Source: SIG588 sp964515215
GTDB lineage: Bacteria > Bacillota > Clostridia > Oscillospirales > Acutalibacteraceae
DNA: 11,035 nt
Direction of reading: 5' to 3'
Assembly: GCA_964515215.1 (NCBI GenBank)
Contig: CAZESL010000079.1
Location: forward strand, 1-11,035
The notes under the pieces were generated by a model, which saw only the letters and a program-made list of their open reading frames with translations, was not told the origin of the DNA and made no database searches. Both the position numbers and the translations under genes were made by a program. Positions 6,358 through 11,035 of this stretch are shown piece after piece (positions within the stretch are counted from its first letter, which is position 1; every line of letters begins with the position of its first letter).

Positions 6358-6587
6358 AAAGCCAAGAGGACGGCGGGCTGTTCCCGGAAAGGGGGACACC
6401 GAAATGAGTTTAATCGAAGTATTAGCACTCCTTTCACTTCTCGCCTCGGTTGTTTTTGGTGTTCTAAACAGCACCACAAAGAAATAACCGTCACCACATA
6501 AGCGGCAACGGCGTTTTCCACAAGCTCTAAACTTGTTAGTAAGGGAACGACCAGCACCGACCAAAGTGAGCCGTCCTCTTGTGCTTT
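6358..6587. repeat. Inverted repeat enclosing the toxin-like gene
   Basis: aagaggacggc (6364-6374) in the leader is exactly complementary to gccgtcctctt (6570-6580) downstream of the gene, with partial extension outward (aaagc / gcttt). A second nested pair, gttccc (6380-6385) and gggaac (6543-6548), has the right order to stack on it. The mRNA could thus close 5' to 3', as some type I toxin mRNAs do. Confidence 0.65.
6404..6487 (+). CDS. 27-aa hydrophobic peptide, candidate type I toxin (holin-like)
   Basis: A short gene: MSLIEVLALLS at the start, one membrane-spanning segment (about residues 4-21), and a polar, basic tail STTKK. Length, the N-terminal M-S-x-x-E-x-L-x-L-L pattern and the Lys-rich end recall the small holin-like toxins (Hol_Tox/TxpA type) of Firmicutes type I toxin-antitoxin systems, which damage the membrane. 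A ribosome-binding stretch GGAAAGGGGG ends about 8 nt upstream of the ATG. The leader is about 70 nt and can fold (gggaac near 6342 with gttccc at 6380-6385). The gene lies between two facing consensus promoters, so an antisense RNA would cover it completely. Short ORFs can arise by chance; promoter, ribosome-binding site, peptide character and context together support it. Confidence 0.6.
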   Translation: MSLIEVLALLSLLASVVFGVLNSTTKK

Positions 6588-6616
6588 ATTATATCACCAA
6601 AAGGGGATGTTGTCAA
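6588..6616 (-). promoter_or_regulatory. Perfect consensus promoter for the antisense RNA
   Basis: On the minus strand: TTGACA (6616-6611), 17-nt spacer, TATAAT (6593-6588). Both hexamers match the sigma-A consensus exactly at the optimal spacing, the strongest promoter in the window. It overlaps the start region of the HTH gene (6607) that runs the other way. Confidence 0.88.
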
Positions 6617-6822
6617 TAGAAAAGCAGGAATACTCGCAAGACTTTGCGCAAAGATTGAAAGCGGCAAGAAACGCTGCAGGGTTAAGCCAGCAAAAGATGG
6701 CAGATCGTATGCTCATACCGCGCCGCACCATCGAAGACTGGGAAAGCGGTAAGCGTTCCGCGCCTGCCTATGTTCAGCGATTTGTTCTTAACGAGTTGAA
6801 TCAGTTTTGTAACCAAAAGTAA
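6607..6822 (+). CDS. Small XRE-type helix-turn-helix protein
   Basis: A 71-aa DNA-binding protein consisting essentially of one HTH domain: FAQRLKAARNAAGLSQQKMA (13-32) is the first part of an XRE/Cro fold, followed by PRRTIEDWESGKRSAPAYVQ, the recognition-helix part of a well-spread Clostridia family of tiny regulators. The ATG at 6607 directly abuts AAGGGG; the TTG at 6610 would give a 3-nt gap, so the exact start is uncertain and translation may be leaderless or coupled. It lies just behind the toxin-like unit and overlaps the -35 of the antisense promoter. It could bind the palindrome at 6306-6320 or modulate the antisense promoter; this is inference. Confidence 0.8.
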   Translation: MLSIEKQEYSQDFAQRLKAARNAAGLSQQKMADRMLIPRRTIEDWESGKRSAPAYVQRFVLNELNQFCNQK

Positions 6823-6823
6823 A

Positions 6824-6868
6824 ATCTCCCCGTTCTGCTGATCTTGGCGGAACACAGAACGGAGAGAT
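6824..6868. other. Long hairpin downstream of the HTH gene
   Basis: atctccccgttctg (6824-6837) pairs with cagaacggagagat (6855-6868) at 13 of 14 positions around a 17-nt loop. No T-run follows, so it is more likely a leader structure of the next gene or an mRNA-stabilising stem than a terminator. Confidence 0.5.
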
Positions 6869-6885
6869 CCCGTAAACCAAACACC

Positions 6886-6940
6886 GTAAAGGTATCGGCT
6901 ACCTTTACAGTGTAGCACAAAGCCGGCACATTGTAAAGGA
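6886..6940 (+). promoter_or_regulatory. Switch-like leader that can mask the ribosome-binding site
   Basis: gtaaaggta (6886-6894) pairs perfectly with tacctttac (6900-6908). The same cctttac can instead pair with gtaaagg at 6933-6939, which contains the ribosome-binding site of the gene at 6951. The two pairings exclude each other, so one fold frees the site and the other hides it. The pairing is seen; a regulatory role is inferred. Confidence 0.45.
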
Positions 6941-6950
6941 GTTTTTGAAA

Positions 6951-7166
6951 ATGAGATACGGAATTGATGCGCGCATTGGAAACTTGCCCGTGTTCAGCCG
7001 TAACGGTGCTGTCGAGGCGTACAAGGTGTTCGTGCGAATGTTTGACAAGGAAATGAGTGTAGAAGCCTCTGTGGTGCTTGGCAACGCAACGGACGATATG
7101 GTTGCTCTCGGATTCACACGGGAAGAGTGTGAAGAAATCGAAATAGAAGTGTATACAACCCGCTAA
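6951..7166 (+). CDS. Hypothetical 71-aa protein
   Basis: I do not recognise this family. It is soluble, with no signal peptide or membrane segment, begins MRYGIDARIGNLPVF, has a mixed central part and an acidic end (REECEEIEIEVYTT). AAAGGAG at 6934-6940 lies 10 nt before ATG 6951; a TTG at 6945 is closer (4 nt) but less likely. The good ribosome-binding site, the dedicated leader and the strong terminator directly behind support a real gene. It may share a transcript with the HTH gene 128 nt upstream. Its place beside the toxin-like unit is suggestive but gives no function. Confidence 0.65.
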   Translation: MRYGIDARIGNLPVFSRNGAVEAYKVFVRMFDKEMSVEASVVLGNATDDMVALGFTREECEEIEIEVYTTR

Positions 7167-7176
7167 AACGGAAACC

Positions 7177-7208
7177 AACAGCCACCCGATCGGGTGGCTG
7201 TTTTATTA
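7177..7208 (+). terminator. Rho-independent terminator
   Basis: A perfect palindrome, cagccacccga / tcgggtggctg (7179-7200), is followed by TTTTATTATA. It ends the 6951-7166 unit and lies just behind the stop of the convergent minus-strand frame at 7206. Confidence 0.9.
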
Positions 7209-7457
7209 TATCGGCGCTTCGTTCTCGTCCCACACCAACGCCAGGCGGTTGAGAGCCACACGATTGAGCAGGGCAAGCATCGACCGTGACAGTCCCATCT
7301 TCTTCTCGATCGTCGCCGCCGAATTCTTTCGCGTGACGGGCAACCCGCGATAGTACCGAAGATACGCGTACCGTTTCACGAGCGCCTGCATCTTCGGTGA
7401 CAGATCGGATAGATCCATTGCGCGTATCATATCGGTAATCGTAAGGCGGTAATGCAC
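7206..7457 (-). CDS. Small basic hypothetical protein, start uncertain
   Basis: The plausible coding part is the C-terminal ~83 codons from GTG 7457: a Lys/Arg-rich, helical sequence with LSPKMQALVKRYAYLRYYRG and a possible helix-turn-helix (SAATIEKKMGLSRSMLALLNR). I do not recognise the family. The frame is open to 7721, but that upstream part crosses direct repeats and T-arm-like fragments and has a low-complexity Arg/Gln composition, so I read it as non-coding. No convincing ribosome-binding site precedes GTG 7457 or ATG 7430. It ends next to the palindromic terminator at 7177-7200, which may serve both strands. It may be a pseudogene or a chance frame. Confidence 0.35.
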   Translation of the reverse strand: MHYRLTITDMIRAMDLSDLSPKMQALVKRYAYLRYYRGLPVTRKNSAATIEKKMGLSRSMLALLNRVALNRLALVWDENEAPI

Positions 7458-7492
7458 CAGGCTTTTATTGGTCTCTCGCCGCTGCGTCTGCG

Positions 7493-7614
7493 TGTCCGTT
7501 TGCAGGTACTTCCTCGAAAAAGGGATAGGACTTTGAACCTCGGCTTTGCGTTGTAGGGACAGGCGTCCTCGACTGTCCGTTTGCAGGCGCTCTTCGAGAA
7601 AGTGACAGGACTTT
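7493..7614. repeat. Imperfect ~41-bp direct repeats, period 81 bp
   Basis: A unit beginning tgtccgtttgcagg and ending aggacttt lies at 7493-7534 and 7574-7614; the first 14 and last 8 positions are identical, the middle diverges. The end of each unit resembles a tRNA T-arm read on the minus strand (compare 7977-7989). Confidence 0.6.
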
Positions 7615-7628
7615 CTTCTCACTTGACG

Positions 7629-7660
7629 AAAAACCGTTGCGGTACCCGAAACGGTTTTTT
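7629..7660 (+). terminator. Terminator-like hairpin with T-run
   Basis: aaaaaccgtt (7629-7638) pairs with aacggttttt (7650-7659) around an 11-nt loop, with a T6 run on the plus strand and a T5 run on the minus strand. No clear gene is being terminated; it belongs to the repeat-rich non-coding stretch. Confidence 0.55.
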
Positions 7661-7873
7661 CTCGCTCTCGCTCGTACCGTTTCGACCGCGGCCACCGCTT
7701 ATGTCTTGCTGCATCCGCCACCGCGCCCCCACCGGGGCTTTCTCCCGAATCTTCGCGCCCGATAGGCGCTCACATTCGGAGCTTCTCTTGCGGTACCCAA
7801 AATCGGCGGGCGCGGTGTTCACCGCTGCCGATTTTGACCGCGGCGCCAACCCTTGCTCTCTGTATCCGCCCCC
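7637..7873. repeat. Two diverged GC-rich repeats (7637-7730, 7788-7873)
   Basis: Both copies start ttgcggtaccc, carry a hairpin, continue gaccgcggc and end in a ccgcc/ccg-rich part, about 150 bp apart. The second holds a long stem, aaaatcggc / gccgatttt (7799-7807, 7827-7835), enclosing gcggtg-tt-caccgc. The stretch 7722-7918 has no gene I can support; frames there are open by composition only. Confidence 0.6.
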
Positions 7874-7917
7874 GGCGGCGCTCGCAAGCGTTGCGTTTCA
7901 AGTCCTGTCTTGTATCA

Positions 7918-7965
7918 AAAACAAAAGATGAGAGGTAGCCGTTTGGCTACCTCTCATCTTTTGTT
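7918..7965 (-). terminator. Very strong terminator of the tRNA-like RNA
   Basis: A perfect 20-bp stem, left 7921-7940 and right 7945-7964, with loop gttt. Read on the minus strand it begins 2-3 nt after the CCA end of the tRNA-like RNA and is followed by TTTTTGATAC. It can also terminate on the plus strand. Confidence 0.9.
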
Positions 7966-7966
7966 C

Positions 7967-8129
7967 TGGTGCGGGTGACAGGACTTGAACCTGCGGCCTC
8001 TTGACCCCCAGTGAGACCCTTGCAGGGTCTCTAAGAGCAAGCGCGCTCTAAACCTCTATCTTATGCGGCTTCTTCTACCCAGCAGGAAGAAGAAACTTGA
8101 CTTTTGGTTGATTAGGCCACTTGACCCGC
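7967..8129 (-). ncRNA. Interrupted tRNA(Pro)-like RNA with encoded CCA
   Basis: Read on the minus strand, the 3' part is a textbook tRNA half: anticodon loop CTGGGGG (would be GGG, proline), stem strand TCAAG, T-arm GCAGG-TTCAAGT-CCTGT, acceptor strand CACCCGC, A and CCA (7969-7967). The 5' end GCGGGT (8129-8124) pairs with ACCCGC. Between them the 5' half is broken: AGCGCGCTTG, expected just before the anticodon, is present but separated from ACTGGGGG by 24-25 nt holding a perfect 7-bp hairpin (gagaccc / gggtctc), and the D-arm region is expanded by about 60 nt, including a hairpin cttcttc / gaagaag whose loop contains GGG. Total about 163 nt instead of 77. It may be a decayed tRNA gene or a tRNA-derived RNA with a new role. 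The intact promoter and terminator argue that it is transcribed. Confidence 0.6.
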
Positions 8130-8153
8130 GAGCGGGCCTCGGTGACGTTAATC

Positions 8154-8182
8154 AGTATAGATCAATGCTATCGAAATGTCAA
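8154..8182 (-). promoter_or_regulatory. Consensus promoter of the tRNA-like RNA
   Basis: On the minus strand: perfect -35 TTGACA (8182-8177), 17-nt spacer, -10 TATACT (8159-8154). Transcription would start near 8147, about 18 nt before the acceptor strand, as is usual for tRNA genes. The stretch 8183-8321 otherwise holds only the inverted repeat at 8266-8319. Confidence 0.85.
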
Positions 8183-8265
8183 GTTGCGTTAAGAGGTGTT
8201 GTTAAATATTATTCAGTGTAGATTAGTGCTGTGTTATAGTGGGCGGTTATGTCTGCTCATTGACT

Positions 8266-8319
8266 TTCAAGTTGTACAAAGCCGCTTGTACGAGTAAGTA
8301 CAGTTCATTATAACTTGAA
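8266..8319. other. Nested inverted repeat behind the HEPN-like gene
   Basis: ttcaagtt (8266-8273) and aacttgaa (8312-8319) are perfect inverted repeats that enclose a second pair, gtacaa (8274-8279) and ttgtac (8286-8291). It begins 3 nt after the stop codon of the gene at 8322. There is no T-run, so it may be a weak terminator, an mRNA-end structure or a binding site. Confidence 0.5.
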
Positions 8320-8321
8320 TA

Positions 8322-9344
8322 CTATAGCTTTATGTGAGAACCAAATAATTCCTTAATCCTCGGCTCCCAATGGAACGGTGCATATCCTCCCCCAAAAACA
8401 ACCTCAGTTAATTTTTCGTAGTAGTATCCCCACCCGTTTGGCAATCCTTTGGGAGAAAGGTATAGAAGATCATAGTTATCCAAGTCAGTAAAATCCATGT
8501 TTTGAAGATGTTCGTGCATTTCGGCAATTAGCGAGAGTAATGCATTACGATAAGCGTCGACTGTTTTTCTGTTTTCTGGACATGTTACTTCTGTACTAAA
8601 AAGCAATTGTAATTCTTGAATATCAGTTCGATACACATCGTTATTCAATCGTTCTTCTGCCGCTCTTAATAACACTTCCAAGTGTTCAAGTGGGTCTTCT
8701 GGTGATAGAATCTTTTCTGTTCTTTTTTGGATTGCAAACGTCTCGTATTGCGAGCGAAGCGATTCACCCAAAACCGTTAAATGTTCGTAATACTTCTTTC
8801 CAAAACGCAGCACCTGTTGTAAATCAATTGATAGAAAGATATGATCTTTATCACTTTGATTAGAGTATAAAACCACAGAAAAATCCCCACCAAATCCTGC
8901 GTTGGTTGACCAACTCGCAAACCTACGTAGTTTGTCATTGTTCTCTTGACCCGGCTCTCTCAAGTTAACAGGATGTGCGCCAAAGCAGGATCGTAGTGTC
9001 TTAAAATACTCAACATCGTTTTGCCCAAATCGATTCCCAGCGAAAATATCGACGCTATTTGCGAACAACTCTTTTGGGGTGTGATGTATAACTCTATTAA
9101 GTTGTTCAACCGCCTCAACAATTATATCAATAGTTGAGAGGTACGCAAACACATCAATGCTGTCCATGCTTGACGTATCAACCAAATTGATTCTGTTAAT
9201 GTATTCCACCGAAACGATTATCCAATCCATGGCGGAGCAAATACAATTCCATCGATTCCGCCCTTCTTCATTTCGGTAGCGAAACAGTGCGTAGCCGTTT
9301 TCGTTTACAATTCCTTGAAATCGATGAATTAGTTCAATATCCAT
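8322..9344 (-). CDS. Unknown 340-aa protein with an R-x5-H (HEPN-type) motif
   Basis: No family name can be given with confidence. It is a soluble, mostly helical protein without signal peptide. The central segment FKTLRSCFGAHPVNL contains R118-x5-H124, matching the R-x(4-6)-H pattern of HEPN ribonucleases found in toxins and abortive-infection proteins; the LR-x(4)-AHP context is typical of HEPN-like proteins. A FASWSTNAGFGGDFSVVLYS block follows, then a long coiled-coil-like helical part (about 185-235) and an aromatic C-terminus (GWGYYYEKL). The ATG at 9344 has GGAG 9 nt upstream. The gene is clearly AT-richer than the metabolic genes at the left, suggesting acquisition. It lies alone; the next transcript on the same strand is the tRNA-like RNA, whose promoter begins 140 nt after the stop. 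A role as RNase toxin or defence effector is possible but rests on one short motif. Confidence 0.7.
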   Translation of the reverse strand: MDIELIHRFQGIVNENGYALFRYRNEEGRNRWNCICSAMDWIIVSVEYINRINLVDTSSMDSIDVFAYLSTIDIIVEAVEQLNRVIHHTPKELFANSVDIFAGNRFGQNDVEYFKTLRSCFGAHPVNLREPGQENNDKLRRFASWSTNAGFGGDFSVVLYSNQSDKDHIFLSIDLQQVLRFGKKYYEHLTVLGESLRSQYETFAIQKRTEKILSPEDPLEHLEVLLRAAEERLNNDVYRTDIQELQLLFSTEVTCPENRKTVDAYRNALLSLIAEMHEHLQNMDFTDLDNYDLLYLSPKGLPNGWGYYYEKLTEVVFGGGYAPFHWEPRIKELFGSHIKL

Positions 9345-9384
9345 TCAATATTCTCCTTCTTTTCTCATTAGATTTTACTATGTT

Positions 9385-9393
9385 ACTATAGCA
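9385..9393 (-). promoter_or_regulatory. Extended -10 element of the HEPN-like gene
   Basis: On the minus strand TGCTATAGT (9393-9385) is an extended -10 (TG-n-TATAGT). No good -35 lies 17 nt upstream. The transcript would start near 9378, about 33 nt before the start codon. Confidence 0.45.
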
Positions 9394-9453
9394 TATTTTT
9401 CCGCAAACCACCATAGGGAAAACTGAATTGATTATGTCTAATCTTTAAAAAAT

Positions 9454-9495
9454 AATGACCGAAGATACTACGTGAAGTAACATCTTCGGTCATTT
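9454..9495 (-). repeat. Dispersed 42-nt palindromic repeat, copy B (also a terminator)
   Basis: The arms aatgaccgaagat (9454-9466) and atcttcggtcatt (9482-9494) pair over 13 bp. Read on the minus strand it is followed by TATTTTTT, so it can terminate the dockerin-protein gene that ends at 9528. Copy A lies at 5718-5759; a C-G stem pair there is T-A here. Confidence 0.75.
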
Positions 9496-9527
9496 GCATT
9501 GTAGTGTAAACTAATATCGTTCTTTGT

Positions 9528-11035
9528 TTAGTAGTCAGTTATGGGGAATGTGTTGATCTTACGAACCGCATACTGCAAAATCAATCGTGCATCGGTAGAA
9601 TCCACCTTGCCGCTACCATCCACGTCCGCCAAATCGACGTTCAATGCCGAAGCATTGATTTTCTTCACCGCATACTGCAAAACCATACGAGCGTCGGTGG
9701 AATCGATCTTTCCATTGCCATCCACGTCACCGATCGTGCCGACTTCCACTTCACGCACCGCACCACAGACGCTGCAATCAGCATCGCGGTCGCTGTCGTA
9801 TACGTGTGCCGCAGGAGTACGAGGCGCGTCGCACACGTTGCAATCCACATCACATGCATTCGTATACGTATGCTTTACAGTGCGGGTCACGCCACACATG
9901 TTGCAGTCTACATCGCATACCGTATCATACACGTGCGAGGCAGGAGTACGCATTGTACCACACGTGTTACAGTCCGCATCGCACGGACTATCGTAGACAT
10001 GTGCTGCAGGCGTACGGCTCGCACTGCAGATATTGCAATTGGCATCGCACGCGTTGGTGTACACATGTGTCGCAGGTGTGCGCAGAGCACCGCACACGTT
10101 GCAACCCGCATCACATGCATTCGTATACGTATGCTCTACCGTACGGGTTGTACCACAAATATTGCAGCTTGCATCGCACACGTTGTCGTAAGCATGCGCT
10201 GCAGGCGTGCGGGTCACACCACATACATTACAGTTTACATCACAAGCATTGTCGTACTCGTGCATCGCCGGAGTGCGAGTCATACCACAAACATTACAAT
10301 CGGCATCGCACGCGTGATCGTAACTGTGTTGCTGTTGCACATCGCGGGTCGCACCGCACACGTTACACACGGTATCGCATGCCGCTGAATAGACATGATC
10401 CACCATGCGTTCGACGCCACAACGGTTACACTCGGTATCGCACACATCGTCATATACATGTACCGTAGGAATACGTATCGCACCGCACACATTGCAGTCT
10501 ACATCGCAAGCATTGTCGTACTCATGCGTCGCCGGAGTGCGCAGAGCACCGCACACATTACAATTGGCATCACACACATTTGAATACGTGTGGTTAAAAA
10601 CACCACTTCTCACCCAATCGCAATTCTCACACGATTCATCACACTCACTGGCATAAGTGTGTATGTGGGGAATAAACACGTTACCATTATCCAATGCATA
10701 TTGATGTGCTTTCGAACCTTCTGCTGCACATATTTCTACGTTTGAGCTTAAATCTAAATTATAAATGTTAAGGTCGTCATTATATACCGACACTCGTGAT
10801 AATGTGTAAGTTGGTAAAGCCCTATCGCCCAAGGATATTACACTATATGGAATTGAGAAACTAGTAAGTCCCGTACATCCCGAAAATGCAAAAGTTCCAA
10901 TTGTAGTTACGGTGTTTGGTAAGTCAACAGTCGAAAGTTTGTTACAACCATAAAATGCATAGCTATCAATTTCTGTTACACCCTTGGGTATATTTATGGA
11001 TGTAAGACTTTTGCAATTATAGAAAGCCGAATAAT
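9528..11035 (-). CDS. BspA-type LRR protein with Cys/His repeats and a type I dockerin, 5' end missing
   Basis: The frame enters from the window edge with no start codon (501 residues seen). Residues 1 to about 65 are LRR_5 (BspA/TpLRR) repeats: YNCKSLTSINIPKGVTEIDSY-type units, then AFYGCNKLSTVDLP and AFSGCTGLTSF, followed by the usual cap with a G-S-K-A-H-Q-Y-A-L-D-N-G segment. Next come fourteen 21-23-residue repeats of the pattern H-x-Y-x4-C-D-x2-C-x-x-C-x3-R. The C-terminus is a type I dockerin with two calcium-loop repeats, DVDGNGKIDSTDA and DVDGSGKVDSTDA, each followed by a Leu/Ile-Gln-Tyr-Ala-Val helix. Such proteins are exported and attach to a cohesin; the LRRs suggest a surface or adhesion role. 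The signal peptide would lie outside the window. The ATG-less start inside (TTG at 10832) is only a frame artefact. It is terminated by the palindrome at 9454-9495. Confidence 0.88.
   Translation of the reverse strand, partial: YSAFYNCKSLTSINIPKGVTEIDSYAFYGCNKLSTVDLPNTVTTIGTFAFSGCTGLTSFSIPYSVISLGDRALPTYTLSRVSVYNDDLNIYNLDLSSNVEICAAEGSKAHQYALDNGNVFIPHIHTYASECDESCENCDWVRSGVFNHTYSNVCDANCNVCGALRTPATHEYDNACDVDCNVCGAIRIPTVHVYDDVCDTECNRCGVERMVDHVYSAACDTVCNVCGATRDVQQQHSYDHACDADCNVCGMTRTPAMHEYDNACDVNCNVCGVTRTPAAHAYDNVCDASCNICGTTRTVEHTYTNACDAGCNVCGALRTPATHVYTNACDANCNICSASRTPAAHVYDSPCDADCNTCGTMRTPASHVYDTVCDVDCNMCGVTRTVKHTYTNACDVDCNVCDAPRTPAAHVYDSDRDADCSVCGAVREVEVGTIGDVDGNGKIDSTDARMVLQYAVKKINASALNVDLADVDGSGKVDSTDARLILQYAVRKINTFPITDY
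9750..10664 (-). repeat. Fourteen tandem 63-69-bp coding repeats
   Basis: Each unit encodes one Cys/His repeat, with third-position and synonymous changes between copies, so the array is not a recent perfect expansion. The three Cys and one His per unit could bind a metal or form disulfides. The last unit before the dockerin has lost its first Cys (YDSDRDADC), and the first unit (ECDESCENC) is diverged. Confidence 0.85.

Larger units (their letters stand above)
6231..6581 (-). ncRNA. Predicted antisense RNA to the toxin-like mRNA
   Basis: From the perfect consensus promoter at 6588-6616 transcription would start near 6581 on the minus strand, run through the complement of the peptide gene, its leader and its promoter, and reach the minus-strand terminator at 6218-6250, about 350 nt. 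I see no earlier T-run terminator and no coding frame with a ribosome-binding site on this strand. Such an arrangement is that of the antitoxin RNA in type I systems. The 3' end is less certain than the 5' end; a processed or shorter product is possible. Confidence 0.55.

Noticed and set aside
7458..7721. N-terminal extension of the 7206 minus-strand frame
   Set aside because: It spans direct repeats and T-arm-like fragments and has biased composition; the real start, if the gene exists, is more likely near 7457 or 7430.
7629..7873. Integron attC-type recombination sites
   Set aside because: Hairpins are present, but there are no R'/R'' core sites with GTT and no cassette genes or integrase.
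7581..7931. 116-codon plus-strand frame
   Set aside because: It lies in GC-rich repeats with hairpins, has no ribosome-binding site and no recognisable domain.
7967..8129. tmRNA or tRNA with a group I intron
   Set aside because: The acceptor has G3-C70 rather than the G3-U70 alanine mark of tmRNA, there is no tag reading frame, and the length (about 163 nt) is too small for tmRNA or for a group I intron with its conserved core.
9541..10656. Several plus-strand open frames across the Cys/His repeat region
   Set aside because: They are frame shadows of the repeats in the dockerin-protein gene; low-complexity translations and no ribosome-binding sites.
9750..10664. CRISPR array
   Set aside because: The periodic units are coding repeats in one open frame with synonymous variation and no unique spacers.

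Overview
The window looks like a piece of a Gram-positive Clostridia chromosome, most likely an Oscillospiraceae/Ruminococcaceae-type gut or rumen bacterium. Evidence: Shine-Dalgarno sequences of GGAGG type, near-consensus sigma-A promoters, rho-independent terminators between most transcription units, a SpoIIQ-like M23 protein, and a BspA-type leucine-rich-repeat protein ending in a type I dockerin. All family assignments come from reading motifs; no database search was run.

Left part (1-5570), ordinary metabolic genes of moderate to high GC: a 5' portion of a sodium:solute symporter gene on the minus strand, divergent from a LysR-type regulator with an LTTR-box palindrome and a consensus promoter between them; a tight two-gene operon of a GHMP-family sugar-1-kinase (its motif 1 resembles galacturonokinase more than galactokinase) and a sugar-1-phosphate nucleotidylyltransferase, which together would turn a free sugar into an NDP-sugar; a membrane-anchored LytM/M23 protein; and a cytoplasmic CBM9-like protein.

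Middle part (5570-8190), a mosaic of small genes and RNA elements: a candidate ~75-nt structured RNA with its own promoter; a dispersed 42-nt palindromic repeat; a short terminase-small-subunit-like HTH gene; and a compact module that looks like a type I toxin-antitoxin locus. In that module a 27-codon hydrophobic peptide gene lies between two face-to-face consensus promoters, with an antisense transcript predicted to cover the whole peptide mRNA, a perfect palindrome between -35 and -10 of the toxin promoter, and an XRE-type HTH gene immediately downstream. It is followed by a small unknown gene with a switch-like leader, a low-confidence small gene, repeats rich in T-arm-like fragments, and an unusual tRNA(Pro)-like RNA interrupted by insertions but carrying a consensus promoter, an encoded CCA end and a 20-bp-stem terminator.

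Right part (8190-11035): an AT-richer, probably acquired gene on the minus strand for a 340-aa protein with an R-x5-H motif of HEPN type, placed directly upstream of the tRNA-like RNA on the same strand, and then the 3' part of a surface protein gene (LRR_5, fourteen Cys/His repeats, dockerin). The strongest candidates for something undescribed are the toxin/antisense module (6218-6616) and the HEPN-like protein plus tRNA-like RNA pair (7918-9344).
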